Notes under the pieces: generated by a model
Database searches by the model: none
What the model saw: the letters and a program-made list of their open reading frames with translations, nothing else
Told to the model about the DNA's origin: nothing
Assembly: GCA_018500065.2 (NCBI GenBank)
Contig: JAHBAO020000048.1
Coordinates: 1-6,355 of the forward strand
DNA from: Octadecabacter sp.
GTDB taxonomy: Bacteria; Pseudomonadota; Alphaproteobacteria; Rhodobacterales; Rhodobacteraceae
DNA: 6,355 bases
Direction: 5' to 3'
Shown: positions 1 to 6,260 of the stretch, one piece after another
How positions within the stretch are numbered: the stretch's first letter is position 1
Layout of the letters: every line of letters begins with the position of its first letter
Program-made: the position numbers and the translations under genes

Positions 1-1
1 C

Positions 2-205
2 GCCGCGTTGATGTTCACATCTGGAACGTCAGACGGCGAAGTTTGGGGCCATGCGGTGAAAGAACAGGTGTATCATGCCAGCTTGGACCCCGAAGAATAC
101 CGCGCCCTGTTGATCGCCAATGGCTTCAAAGTCATCAGCTTTCGCCCCGAAGACCCCGCTTGTCAGGGGCATAGCATTTGGTTGGCGCGCTTTATTGGCG
201 AATAA
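2..205 (+). CDS. SAM-dependent methyltransferase, C-terminal fragment (partial)
   Basis: This is the 3' end of a gene that begins before the window; the reading frame is open from base 2 to a TAA stop at 203-205, giving about 67 residues. The visible part reads as the last strands of a class I (Rossmann-fold) methyltransferase. It has LMFTSG followed by an acidic/glycine stretch, then YHASLDPEEYRALLIANGF, a segment that often precedes the last beta strands in these proteins, and finally a GHSIWLAR ending. The SAM-binding motif itself would lie upstream, outside the window, so the substrate and the catalytic motif cannot be judged. Its last 14 bases overlap the 3' end of the convergent amiC gene, leaving no room for a separate terminator between them. 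The family call rests on recall of similar C-termini, not on a catalytic motif. Confidence 0.7.
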   Translation, partial: AALMFTSGTSDGEVWGHAVKEQVYHASLDPEEYRALLIANGFKVISFRPEDPACQGHSIWLARFIGE

Positions 206-1421
206 GCGGTTCTACCGCCGCCTCTTCAATCGCCCAACGACCAACGGCCAGTGTCACCGCTGCAACAATCGGCGCGCGCCCTTGCGCCGATGTCAGTCGC
301 GTACGATCATCTGGGTTCGACAAAAAACCGACTTCCAACAAAATGGACGGGAAGTCTGCCGCATTCAAAACCGCAAGCTCCGCCTGACGGCGCGGACGTG
401 AATTCAAAACCGCGCCGGTGTCGCGCATTGCGATAACCAATTGATCTGCAAAGCGCTCTCCGGAGGCTGCGGTTTCAACCCGCACGAGGTCTTGCAACAC
501 CATCGCCACCTCATCGCCCTGCCCGCTGAGATCAACACCCGCCAACAAATCCCCGCTTTCATGGCGCTCCGCCATGCGCTGGGACGCTGCTTCAGCAGCT
601 TTGCTTGTCAGAGTGTAAACAGAGGCACCCGACGCCTGAACACCTTCCAAAGCGTCCGCATGCAGCGAGATAAACAAATCCGCGCGTGCGCCACGCGCCA
701 GTGTAAGCCGCTCTTGCAAAGGCACGAACGTATCGTCGGCACGGGTGACCGCAGGCTGCACCCCTTCAATCCGGCCCAATGCAGCCGCGAGTTCCAAAGC
801 CAGCGCCAGCATCACATCGGCCTCATGCACGTCAGCGACATCCGCCCCGGGGTCGATGCCGCCATGTCCCGGATCAATTACGATCACCAAAGGGCCATCG
901 TCGACTTGCGGCGCAACAGCAGCCGGATCAGCCGCCATCAAAAACGCCCAATCCGGATCATTGGGTGCGCCGGATGCGGCTGTAAATTCATCACCGGTGG
1001 CGGCATTCAAAACGACACTAATCCGCGCTGTGCCATCCACGTCATTCACCCGCATACCCGCTTCATCAACCCGCACAGGATCGCTTAAATCAAGGATCAT
1101 CCGTGACCAACCGGGGCGCAAACCCCCAAACCGCGCATCCGTTATCCAATCGCTCTGGGTAAACGCAGCCGCATCAGCGCCACGAAAATCCACCTCGCGA
1201 AAATCCATCACCAAGCGCCGCGGCTCATCCAATGTGAACACGCGGTACGGCACCGGCTGGGACAAAAACAGCTCAACCTCGGTGTGGCGAAACCCGTCAT
1301 CCGCACCCGATTGTGTCACATCGAGCCGTGCCAGTGCCGAAAATTCCTGCGCCCCGACCACAGACCCCAAGATGATCAATGAAGCGCACATCGCCCCCTT
1401 CATCTTGGCAAAAAAACTCAA
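192..1421 (-). CDS. amiC: N-acetylmuramoyl-L-alanine amidase, AmiC type (AMIN + Amidase_3)
   Basis: Periplasmic zinc amidase that cuts the bond between N-acetylmuramic acid and L-alanine in peptidoglycan; in this family it splits septal wall during daughter-cell separation. The 409 residues start with a signal peptide (hydrophobic ASLIILGSVVGA, likely cleavage after A24). An AMIN-type targeting domain covers about residues 28-140 and an Amidase_3 catalytic domain about 178-395. Probable zinc ligands are H186 (in DPGHGG), E200 and H254 (in SLHAD), with the catalytic glutamate E363 in LLEVGFLSN; all four are present, so it should be active. The start chosen is TTG at 1421, which overlaps the aminotransferase TGA (TTGA) and has a GAGGG-like ribosome site about 10 bases upstream. 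An ATG at 1403 (M7) would also keep the signal peptide and cannot be excluded. The overlap implies translational coupling to the gene upstream. Confidence 0.93.
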   Translation of the reverse strand: MSFFAKMKGAMCASLIILGSVVGAQEFSALARLDVTQSGADDGFRHTEVELFLSQPVPYRVFTLDEPRRLVMDFREVDFRGADAAAFTQSDWITDARFGGLRPGWSRMILDLSDPVRVDEAGMRVNDVDGTARISVVLNAATGDEFTAASGAPNDPDWAFLMAADPAAVAPQVDDGPLVIVIDPGHGGIDPGADVADVHEADVMLALALELAAALGRIEGVQPAVTRADDTFVPLQERLTLARGARADLFISLHADALEGVQASGASVYTLTSKAAEAASQRMAERHESGDLLAGVDLSGQGDEVAMVLQDLVRVETAASGERFADQLVIAMRDTGAVLNSRPRRQAELAVLNAADFPSILLEVGFLSNPDDRTRLTSAQGRAPIVAAVTLAVGRWAIEEAAVEPLIRQ

Positions 1422-2572
1422 AACCCCGCCCTCAAGTCGTCCATGAACTTGGCCAGCCGAACAAGCCCTTCACGAATATCCTCCGTAGATCGCGCATAGG
1501 ACAGACGCACCCACTTGTGCCCCTCAACAGGATCAAAATCGAGACCCGGAGTAATCGCAACGCCAGCCTTTTCAAGAACTTCACGGCAGAACTTCAAGCT
1601 ATCATCCGTGTAATCAGACACATCAACATAGACATAAAACGCACCATCAGGCGGCGCAAACTTTCCCAATCCCACCTTGGGAAGGTCCTCCAACATCAAT
1701 GCTCGATTGGCGCGATACACATCGACATTCAAATCCAGTTCCGGCGCACACGCCATCGCGTGCAGTGCAAGCCGTTGGGATGCATGGGACGGACAGATGA
1801 ACATGTTCTGCGCAAGGCGTTCGACTTTACGGACATGGTCCTGCGGCACCACCATCCACCCAACGCGCCATCCCGTCATCGAAAAATACTTGGAGAAAGA
1901 GTTGATGACATAAACCTCATCCGTCACCTCAAGCGCACTCACCGCGCGGCCCTCATACCCAAGCCCGTGGTAAATTTCATCGCTGATGAACGCGGCCCCA
2001 GTTTCAGCGCAAGCCCCCGCCAGCGCGCGCATCGCATCAATATCCAGCATCGTCCCCGTCGGGTTCGCAGGTGACGCCACAATCAAACCTGCCAGATCAT
2101 GCATGGCCACATCACTGGCCACGGGCTGCATGCGCGCCTCCAACGTGGTCGGCATATCCACCGGAACCAAGTCCAACGCCTTCAAAATCTGGCGATACGA
2201 CGGATAGCATGGTGCACCCAGCCCAACCCGTTCACCGGTGTCAAACAGCGCAGAAAACGCGAGCAAGAACGCACCCGACGCGCCCGCCGTGATGACAACG
2301 CGCTCTGGATCTAACTCCAACCCGTACCATTCGCGGTAATGCTGTGCGATCCGCGCCCGCAGCTCTGGCAGACCAAGCCCGACAGTGTATCCCAATGGAT
2401 CACCCGCCATATCAGCGGACAGTCGCTCAAGTGCGGCCTTGGGCGCGCCCGTCCCCGGCTGGCCGACTTCCATGTGAATAATATGGCGCCCCGCGGCCTC
2501 AGCCGCACGCGCTTGTTCCATCACATCCATCACGATGAAGGGATCGACCTCGCCCCGCCTTGAGTTTCGCAT
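1418..2572 (-). CDS. PLP-dependent aminotransferase, class I/II (fold type I)
   Basis: Cytoplasmic pyridoxal-phosphate enzyme of the aspartate-aminotransferase superfamily, 384 residues, a full-length size for the family. The usual landmarks occur in order: AGAS phosphate-contact loop at 96-99, a ring-stacking aromatic at Y123 in PCYPSY, N170 in the SPANPTG motif, D198 and Y201 in SDEIYHGLGY, the Schiff-base lysine K228 in NSFSKYFSMTGWRVGW, the phosphate-binding R236, and R356 in WVRLSYA, which binds the substrate alpha-carboxylate. It resembles the subgroup commonly labelled aspartate aminotransferase or simply aminotransferase; specificity cannot be read from the sequence. The ATG start at 2572 gives an N-terminus typical of the subgroup (SRRGEVDPFIVMDVM), with only a weak AGGG-like ribosome site. 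It is first in a probable two-gene unit with amiC, whose start overlaps its stop, and it is divergent from the M48 gene. Confidence 0.92.
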   Translation of the reverse strand: MRNSRRGEVDPFIVMDVMEQARAAEAAGRHIIHMEVGQPGTGAPKAALERLSADMAGDPLGYTVGLGLPELRARIAQHYREWYGLELDPERVVITAGASGAFLLAFSALFDTGERVGLGAPCYPSYRQILKALDLVPVDMPTTLEARMQPVASDVAMHDLAGLIVASPANPTGTMLDIDAMRALAGACAETGAAFISDEIYHGLGYEGRAVSALEVTDEVYVINSFSKYFSMTGWRVGWMVVPQDHVRKVERLAQNMFICPSHASQRLALHAMACAPELDLNVDVYRANRALMLEDLPKVGLGKFAPPDGAFYVYVDVSDYTDDSLKFCREVLEKAGVAITPGLDFDPVEGHKWVRLSYARSTEDIREGLVRLAKFMDDLRAGF

Positions 2573-2629
2573 GCTGCCCGCCCTATTCTTCTTTGAACCC
2601 TGTTTGCCCTGTCCAGCCGGAGCCCGTCA
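2573..2629. promoter_or_regulatory. Divergent intergenic spacer between aminotransferase and M48 protease genes
   Basis: This 57-base gap separates two divergent start codons, so it or the adjacent 5' coding DNA should hold promoters for both units. On the plus side a GGAG at 2619-2622 lies seven bases before the M48 ATG and is a good ribosome site. For the minus direction the best hexamers I find are TGGACA (2615-2610) and AAGAAT (2590-2585), but the 19-base spacing is long and the -10 would sit only 12 bases from the aminotransferase ATG, implying an almost leaderless transcript. I see no convincing sigma-70 pair for the plus direction and no clear operator palindrome. Confidence 0.35.
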
Positions 2630-3949
2630 ATGCGCCTTTCGATCTTGTCACTTTGCCTGAGCGCTTGCCTGCTGCTTGTCAGCGCGGCCAGACCAGCCCA
2701 CGCCGTGAACCTGATCCGCGACGCAGACATCGAACACAGCCTTGACCAACTCGCCGCACCGATCCTGCGGGCCGCCGGTTTGAACCCCAACAACGTACGT
2801 ATCTTGGTGGTGAATGACAGCGGGCTTAACGCCTTCGTCATCAATGGTCGTGCGATCTTTATTCATTCCGGTCTCTTGCAGCGCGTCACCACGGCGGCAC
2901 AGCTGCAATCCATCATCGCCCATGAAGCGGCCCATATCGCCAACGGCCATATCTCGCGCCGCCTCACAAACTTGCGCGGTTCAAACTCGGCGGCTGGGTT
3001 TGGGTTGGCCTTGGCCCTCGCGGTGGCTTTGGCATCTGACAATCCTGCCGCCGCTGGTGGCATAGCTGCAGGGTCTGTTGGCGCAGCACAACGCCAGTTC
3101 TTCGCCCATACCCGCGCGGAAGAATCCTCAGCCGATCAATCGAGCATCCGCTTTATGCTGCGTGCTGGCGTCGATCCTACGGCGTCGATCGAAGTACTTG
3201 AACTTTTTCGCGGCCAAGAGGCCCTGTCGGTTTCGCGCCAAGACCCTTACGCGCGCACCCACCCGCTCACGAATGATCGCATCCGCGCGCTTCGCGGGCT
3301 CGTTGCCGCCAACCCAGGCGCGGCCGAAGCCAACGCAAACGCCGATTTCTGGTTCGCCCGCGCGCAAGGCAAACTCAGCGCGTTCGCACAAAACCCCGGT
3401 TGGACCCTGCGTCGCGTGCGCAATGACGACAGCCCAATTGGCGTGATGCGCCGCGCCGTGGCCTATCACCGCCAAGCCGATGCAAACCGCGCCATCCGTG
3501 AAATGCAAACACTATTGGCGCAATATCCCAACGACGCCTACTGGTATGAACTTTATGGACAAATCTTGCTCGAAAGCCGCCAACCCGCATCGGCTGTGCA
3601 AGCTTATCAAAACGCTGTCGCGCTGAACGGAAACGAACCCTTGATCCTAGCTGGCTATGGCCGCGCGCTTCTAGCCCTTGATACCGCTGATAGCAACGCC
3701 CGCGCCGTGCGTGCGCTGGAACGGTCCCGTGCGCTCGACGGACAGGCATCAAATACCCTACGCGACTTGGGCCAAGCCTACGCCCGTACCGGCCAGCCCG
3801 GCCTTGCATCCCTTGCCACCGCTGAACGGTACGCCCTACAGGGTCGCCTTGATGACGCGATTGTGCATGCCACGCGTGCGTCAGATCGCCTACCACGCGG
3901 ATCCGCCCCTTGGCAGCGCGCGCAAGACGTGCTCTCTGCTGCTCAATAG
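2630..3949 (+). CDS. M48 family zinc metalloprotease with TPR-like C-terminus, BepA-like
   Basis: Predicted periplasmic protease and chaperone of the BepA (YfgC) type, which in E. coli assists or degrades outer-membrane proteins such as LptD. The 439 residues start with a signal peptide (hydrophobic core 4-19, likely cleavage after AHA, residue 25). The zinc site is HEAAH at H98-H102, with E165 in the ExxAD motif (EESSAD) as probable third ligand. A glycine/alanine-rich hydrophobic segment (about 121-150) lies between them, as in other BepA-like proteins. H211 in THPLTNDRI matches the histidine reported to gate the E. coli BepA active site. Residues about 270-420 contain helical pairs typical of TPR repeats (for example AYWYELYGQILLESRQPASA). 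The ATG at 2630 is supported by GGAG seven bases upstream. Its TAG is 17 bases before the DsbA-family start, so the two are very likely co-transcribed. It could equally be annotated as a generic M48 peptidase; BepA orthology is inferred. Confidence 0.9.
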   Translation: MRLSILSLCLSACLLLVSAARPAHAVNLIRDADIEHSLDQLAAPILRAAGLNPNNVRILVVNDSGLNAFVINGRAIFIHSGLLQRVTTAAQLQSIIAHEAAHIANGHISRRLTNLRGSNSAAGFGLALALAVALASDNPAAAGGIAAGSVGAAQRQFFAHTRAEESSADQSSIRFMLRAGVDPTASIEVLELFRGQEALSVSRQDPYARTHPLTNDRIRALRGLVAANPGAAEANANADFWFARAQGKLSAFAQNPGWTLRRVRNDDSPIGVMRRAVAYHRQADANRAIREMQTLLAQYPNDAYWYELYGQILLESRQPASAVQAYQNAVALNGNEPLILAGYGRALLALDTADSNARAVRALERSRALDGQASNTLRDLGQAYARTGQPGLASLATAERYALQGRLDDAIVHATRASDRLPRGSAPWQRAQDVLSAAQ

Positions 3950-3966
3950 TTTTGACGGAGTTTCCA

Positions 3967-4707
3967 ATGCGCCTAACGTCCACTTTTGCCGCCCTGATGA
4001 TGACAGCATCCAGCGTGTTCGCCCAAGACACGATGACAGACGCCGAGCGCACAGAATTTCGCGCCGAAGTCCGCGCCTATCTTTTGGAAAACCCCGAAGT
4101 CCTGATGGAGGCCATCGCCGTCTTGGAAACCCGCCAAGCGCAGGCCGAAGTCCTGCGCGACGACCAACTGGTTGCGATGAACATGAACGCATTGCTCGAT
4201 GACGGGTTCTCCTATGTGGGCGGCAACCCTGACGGCGACATTACGATCATCGAATTTACCGACTACCGCTGCGGGTTCTGTCGCCGCGCGCATCCAGAAG
4301 TCGCCGAGCTGCTGGAATCAGACGGCAACATCCGCATGATCACCAAAGAGTTCCCGATCTTGGGCGAACAGTCTGTGGTTGCATCGCAATTCGCTGTCGC
4401 CACCAAGATCGTCGCGGGGGATGACGCCTATAAACTGGTCTCGGACGCGCTGATCAACATGCGCTCTGATGTGACGCCCGCCAGTCTCTCTGCCCTTGCC
4501 TCGGCGTTCGATCTGGACGGGGATGCGATCATGGCCGAAATGGACAGCCCGGCGGTGCGCGAAGTTCTGGCGACCAACCGCGCCCTTGGGGATCGCATGC
4601 AGATCACCGGCACCCCGACCTTCGTGTTTGGGGATCAACTGGTGCGTGGCTATGTCGACCTCGCGCAGATGCGCAAGATCATAGAAGAAGAACGCGAAGG
4701 CAGCTAA
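3967..4707 (+). CDS. DsbA-family thiol-disulfide protein with ScsC-like N-terminal domain
   Basis: Predicted periplasmic thioredoxin-fold protein that forms or reshuffles disulfide bonds in exported proteins. The 246 residues start with a signal peptide (TSTFAALMMTASSVFA, likely cleavage before Q20). Residues about 23-80 form a charged helical region containing YLLENPEVLMEAI, the hallmark of the ScsC N-terminal domain, which mediates trimerisation in characterised ScsC proteins. The thioredoxin-fold part follows: IIEFTDYRCGFC with active-site C102-G-F-C105, a helical insert (about 135-205), and the cis-proline loop GTPTFVFG (T216-P217). The ATG at 3967 is preferred: GGAG lies six bases before it and the signal peptide starts there. 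An upstream in-frame start at 3910 would add 19 residues, lies inside the M48 gene and would disrupt the signal peptide. It follows the M48 gene by 17 bases. Whether it is an oxidase or an isomerase cannot be proven from sequence; the extension favours an oligomeric isomerase. Confidence 0.92.
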   Translation: MRLTSTFAALMMTASSVFAQDTMTDAERTEFRAEVRAYLLENPEVLMEAIAVLETRQAQAEVLRDDQLVAMNMNALLDDGFSYVGGNPDGDITIIEFTDYRCGFCRRAHPEVAELLESDGNIRMITKEFPILGEQSVVASQFAVATKIVAGDDAYKLVSDALINMRSDVTPASLSALASAFDLDGDAIMAEMDSPAVREVLATNRALGDRMQITGTPTFVFGDQLVRGYVDLAQMRKIIEEEREGS

Positions 4708-4979
4708 TCTATAGGCACCCTTGGTGCATATAACCTTCCATCACCCGCTGGCGTGGTTTGACCGCGGTCATCTGACACCATCCAAAAGCGTTCCGCGTCG
4801 CGCATAACATTCAGAACAGTGACATGAGTTCGTCTGGAAATCGCTCTGCAACACGTTCCTTCAAGACCACTTCGGCGTCTTGATCGTTCCAACGCAACCC
4901 ACCCGAAATCTCGCGCCCCTGCGCCAAAACCTATGACCCAACGGTGACGACAAGTGCGGCAATCAATATCTTTTTTCAG
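4704..4979 (-). pseudogene. Remains of a small exported-protein gene (decayed)
   Basis: One minus-strand frame (about 4971-4934) reads KKILIAALVVTVGS, then a TAG stop at 4933-4931, then VLAQ, which together look like a signal peptide ending at an AQ cleavage site. The same frame continues as GREISGGLRWNDQDAEVVLK and ERVAERFPDE before it runs into TGA at 4813-4811. Shifting by one base near 4829-4833 joins it to a frame reading THVTVLNVMRDAERFWMVS and on to LYAP, ending at TAG 4706-4704. Restoring one base there would give PDGTHVTVL, a smooth reading. The expected ATG before KKIL is also lost: CTG at 4979-4977 followed by six A's is out of frame. The product would have been about 90 residues; I do not recognise the family. 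The alternative is a 93-residue hypothetical protein starting at TTG 4985 in one frame, but it has no signal peptide, no good ribosome site and an arginine/cysteine-rich start typical of an out-of-frame reading. The rest of the gap, 4980-5070, holds no gene that I can see. Confidence 0.45.
4710..4732 (+). other. Small hairpin just after the ScsC-like gene
   Basis: GCACC (4715-4719) and GGTGC (4723-4727) form a five-base stem with a three-base CTT loop. TATA arms on both sides (4710-4713 and 4729-4732) can extend the pairing after one G/A mismatch. It begins three bases after the TAA of the ScsC-like gene. There is no T-run after it, so it is not a classical intrinsic terminator; it may only mark or protect the mRNA 3' end, or be chance. 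Confidence 0.25.
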
Positions 4980-5070
4980 CTTCAAGCGCCGGACCGAATG
5001 GCGTGCACAAAAGCCGAAATACCTTGGAATAAAGGCTGGGGATTCTTACTTTTCCCTTTGCCTTTGTTTC

Positions 5071-5108
5071 AAAAATATCCCGGGAGGTCTGGAGGGCTGG
5101 CCCTCCAG
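5071..5108 (-). terminator. Probable rho-independent terminator of ispG
   Basis: Reading on the minus strand, a perfect eight-base stem CTGGAGGG/CCCTCCAG with a four-base CCAG loop (5108-5089) is followed 12 bases later by a run of five T's (5075-5071) inside CCCGGGATATTTTT. The hairpin is G/C rich and lies 31 bases downstream of the ispG TGA. The distance between stem and T-run is longer than in the E. coli model. From memory, a hairpin followed by CCCGGGATATTTTT or close variants is common at gene ends in Rhodobacterales, which supports a terminator role; I cannot verify that here. Confidence 0.6.
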
Positions 5109-5110
5109 CT

Positions 5111-5137
5111 GATCGGATTGGCGCAGCCAATTCGATC
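5111..5137 (-). other. Second hairpin immediately after the ispG stop codon
   Basis: Two 12-base arms (5111-5122 and 5126-5137) are inverted repeats with one mismatch (A-C on the ispG transcript, G-U on the opposite strand) around a three-base loop. The stem begins one base after the ispG stop codon and lies two bases from the terminator hairpin, so the transcript would end in two stacked stem-loops. It may protect the mRNA from 3' exonucleases or form part of a two-part terminator. No T-run follows it directly. Confidence 0.55.
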
Positions 5138-5138
5138 T

Positions 5139-6260
5139 TCAGCTTTCAAGTGGCGCAGCCGCATCCAATTCTGCCGCCTTCGCCTCAACCTGTTCGACAA
5201 TATGTTCGACCATCTGATCATTGCTCAGCTTGTGGCTCTGCTTGCCAGCCAGATAAACCATGCCCGCGCCATTGCCGCCGCCAGTAAACCCAACGTCTGT
5301 CATCAACGCCTCACCGGGCCCGTTTACCACACAGCCAATGATGCTCAGGCTCATCGGGGTCTTGATATGCTCAAGCCGTTTTTCCAGCGTCTCAACGGTT
5401 TTGATCACATCAAACCCCTGGCGCGCGCAGCTGGGGCAGGAAATGATATTCACGCCACGATGGCGCAGCCCAAGCGATTTTAGGATCTCGTATCCAACCT
5501 TAACCTCTTCAACAGGATCAGCCGACAGCGACACACGGATCGTATCCCCGATCCCCGCCCACAGCAGGCTGCCCATCCCGATGGACGATTTGATCGTGCC
5601 GCTGGTCAACCCGCCTGCTTCGGTAATCCCAAGGTGAATTGGGGCGTCTGTTGCCTCGGCCAGCTGTTGGTACGCCGCCGCTGCCATAAACACGTCAGAC
5701 GCCTTACAGCTGATCTTGAACTCGTGGAAATCGTTGTCTTGCAGGATCTTGATATGGTCGAGGCCACTTTCCACTATCGCGTCAGGGCAAGGTTCTCCGT
5801 ACTTATCAAGCAGATGCTTTTCCAGCGAACCCGCATTTACGCCGATACGAATAGAGCAATTGTTGTCCTTGGCAGCCTTAATGACGTCACGCACGCGTTC
5901 GGGTGACCCGATATTGCCAGGGTTGATTCGCAAACACGCGGCGCCCGCTTCGGCTGCTTCAATGCCGCGTTTGTAGTGGAAATGAATGTCGGCCACGATC
6001 GGCACCGGACTGCGTGCACAAATCTCTTTCATCGCGGCACTGCTGTCTTCATCGGGCACGGACACGCGCACGATATCAACACCCGCGTCTGCACAGCGCA
6101 TGATCTGCGCCAAGGTGCCCTCAACGTCCGGGGTCAGTGTGTTGGTCATCGTCTGCACCGTGATCGGCGCACCGCCCCCGACCGGGACGTTCCCCACCAT
6201 AATCTGGCGGCTTTCACGACGATAAATATTTCGCCACGGGCGGATATGGTTCAGCGACAT
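5139..6260 (-). CDS. ispG: 4-hydroxy-3-methylbut-2-en-1-yl diphosphate synthase (IspG/GcpE)
   Basis: Cytoplasmic [4Fe-4S] enzyme of the MEP isoprenoid pathway: it reductively opens 2-C-methyl-D-erythritol 2,4-cyclodiphosphate to HMBPP, using electrons from flavodoxin or ferredoxin. The 373 residues are nearly the length of the E. coli enzyme, so this is the two-domain bacterial form without the insert found in plant enzymes. The N-terminal TIM barrel shows PITVQTMTNT (32-41), VRVSVPD (64-70), ADIHFHY (90-96), RINPGNIG (111-118) and IRIGVNAGSLE (137-147). The C-terminal iron-sulfur domain has C275 and C278 in SCPSCAR, C310, and E317 in CVVNGPGEA; these match the three cysteines and one glutamate that bind the cluster in known IspG. 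The ATG at 6260 is backed by AGGTGA about four bases upstream. It is convergent with the ScsC-like gene and followed by two hairpins. No residue needed for activity appears to be missing. Confidence 0.98.
   Translation of the reverse strand: MSLNHIRPWRNIYRRESRQIMVGNVPVGGGAPITVQTMTNTLTPDVEGTLAQIMRCADAGVDIVRVSVPDEDSSAAMKEICARSPVPIVADIHFHYKRGIEAAEAGAACLRINPGNIGSPERVRDVIKAAKDNNCSIRIGVNAGSLEKHLLDKYGEPCPDAIVESGLDHIKILQDNDFHEFKISCKASDVFMAAAAYQQLAEATDAPIHLGITEAGGLTSGTIKSSIGMGSLLWAGIGDTIRVSLSADPVEEVKVGYEILKSLGLRHRGVNIISCPSCARQGFDVIKTVETLEKRLEHIKTPMSLSIIGCVVNGPGEALMTDVGFTGGGNGAGMVYLAGKQSHKLSNDQMVEHIVEQVEAKAAELDAAAPLES

Noticed and set aside
441..1088. Long plus-strand open frame (215 codons) opposite amiC
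   Set aside because: It lies fully antisense to a clear amidase with all catalytic residues; its translation is rich in R, H, Q and C with no domain pattern, typical of a shadow frame in GC-rich DNA.
1379..2074. Plus-strand open frame (231 codons) opposite the aminotransferase
   Set aside because: Antisense to conserved aminotransferase motifs including the PLP lysine region; the product is strongly basic and featureless.
3910..3966. Upstream extension of the ScsC-like protein by 19 residues
   Set aside because: It overlaps the M48 coding end and places extra basic and cysteine residues before a normal signal peptide; the ATG at 3967 has its own GGAG site.
3375..4052. Minus-strand open frame (225 codons) opposite the M48 and ScsC-like genes
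   Set aside because: Antisense to two well-supported genes and spans their junction; arginine-rich shadow translation without a ribosome site.
4704..4985. Intact 93-residue protein starting at TTG 4985
   Set aside because: No good ribosome site and no signal peptide in this frame, while the neighbouring frame carries a signal-peptide-like start; the mixed-frame pseudogene explains the sequence better, though this is not certain.
4944..5483. Plus-strand open frame (179 codons) crossing the ispG 3' end
   Set aside because: Most of it is antisense to the ispG iron-sulfur domain and it reads through the terminator hairpins; no recognisable domain.
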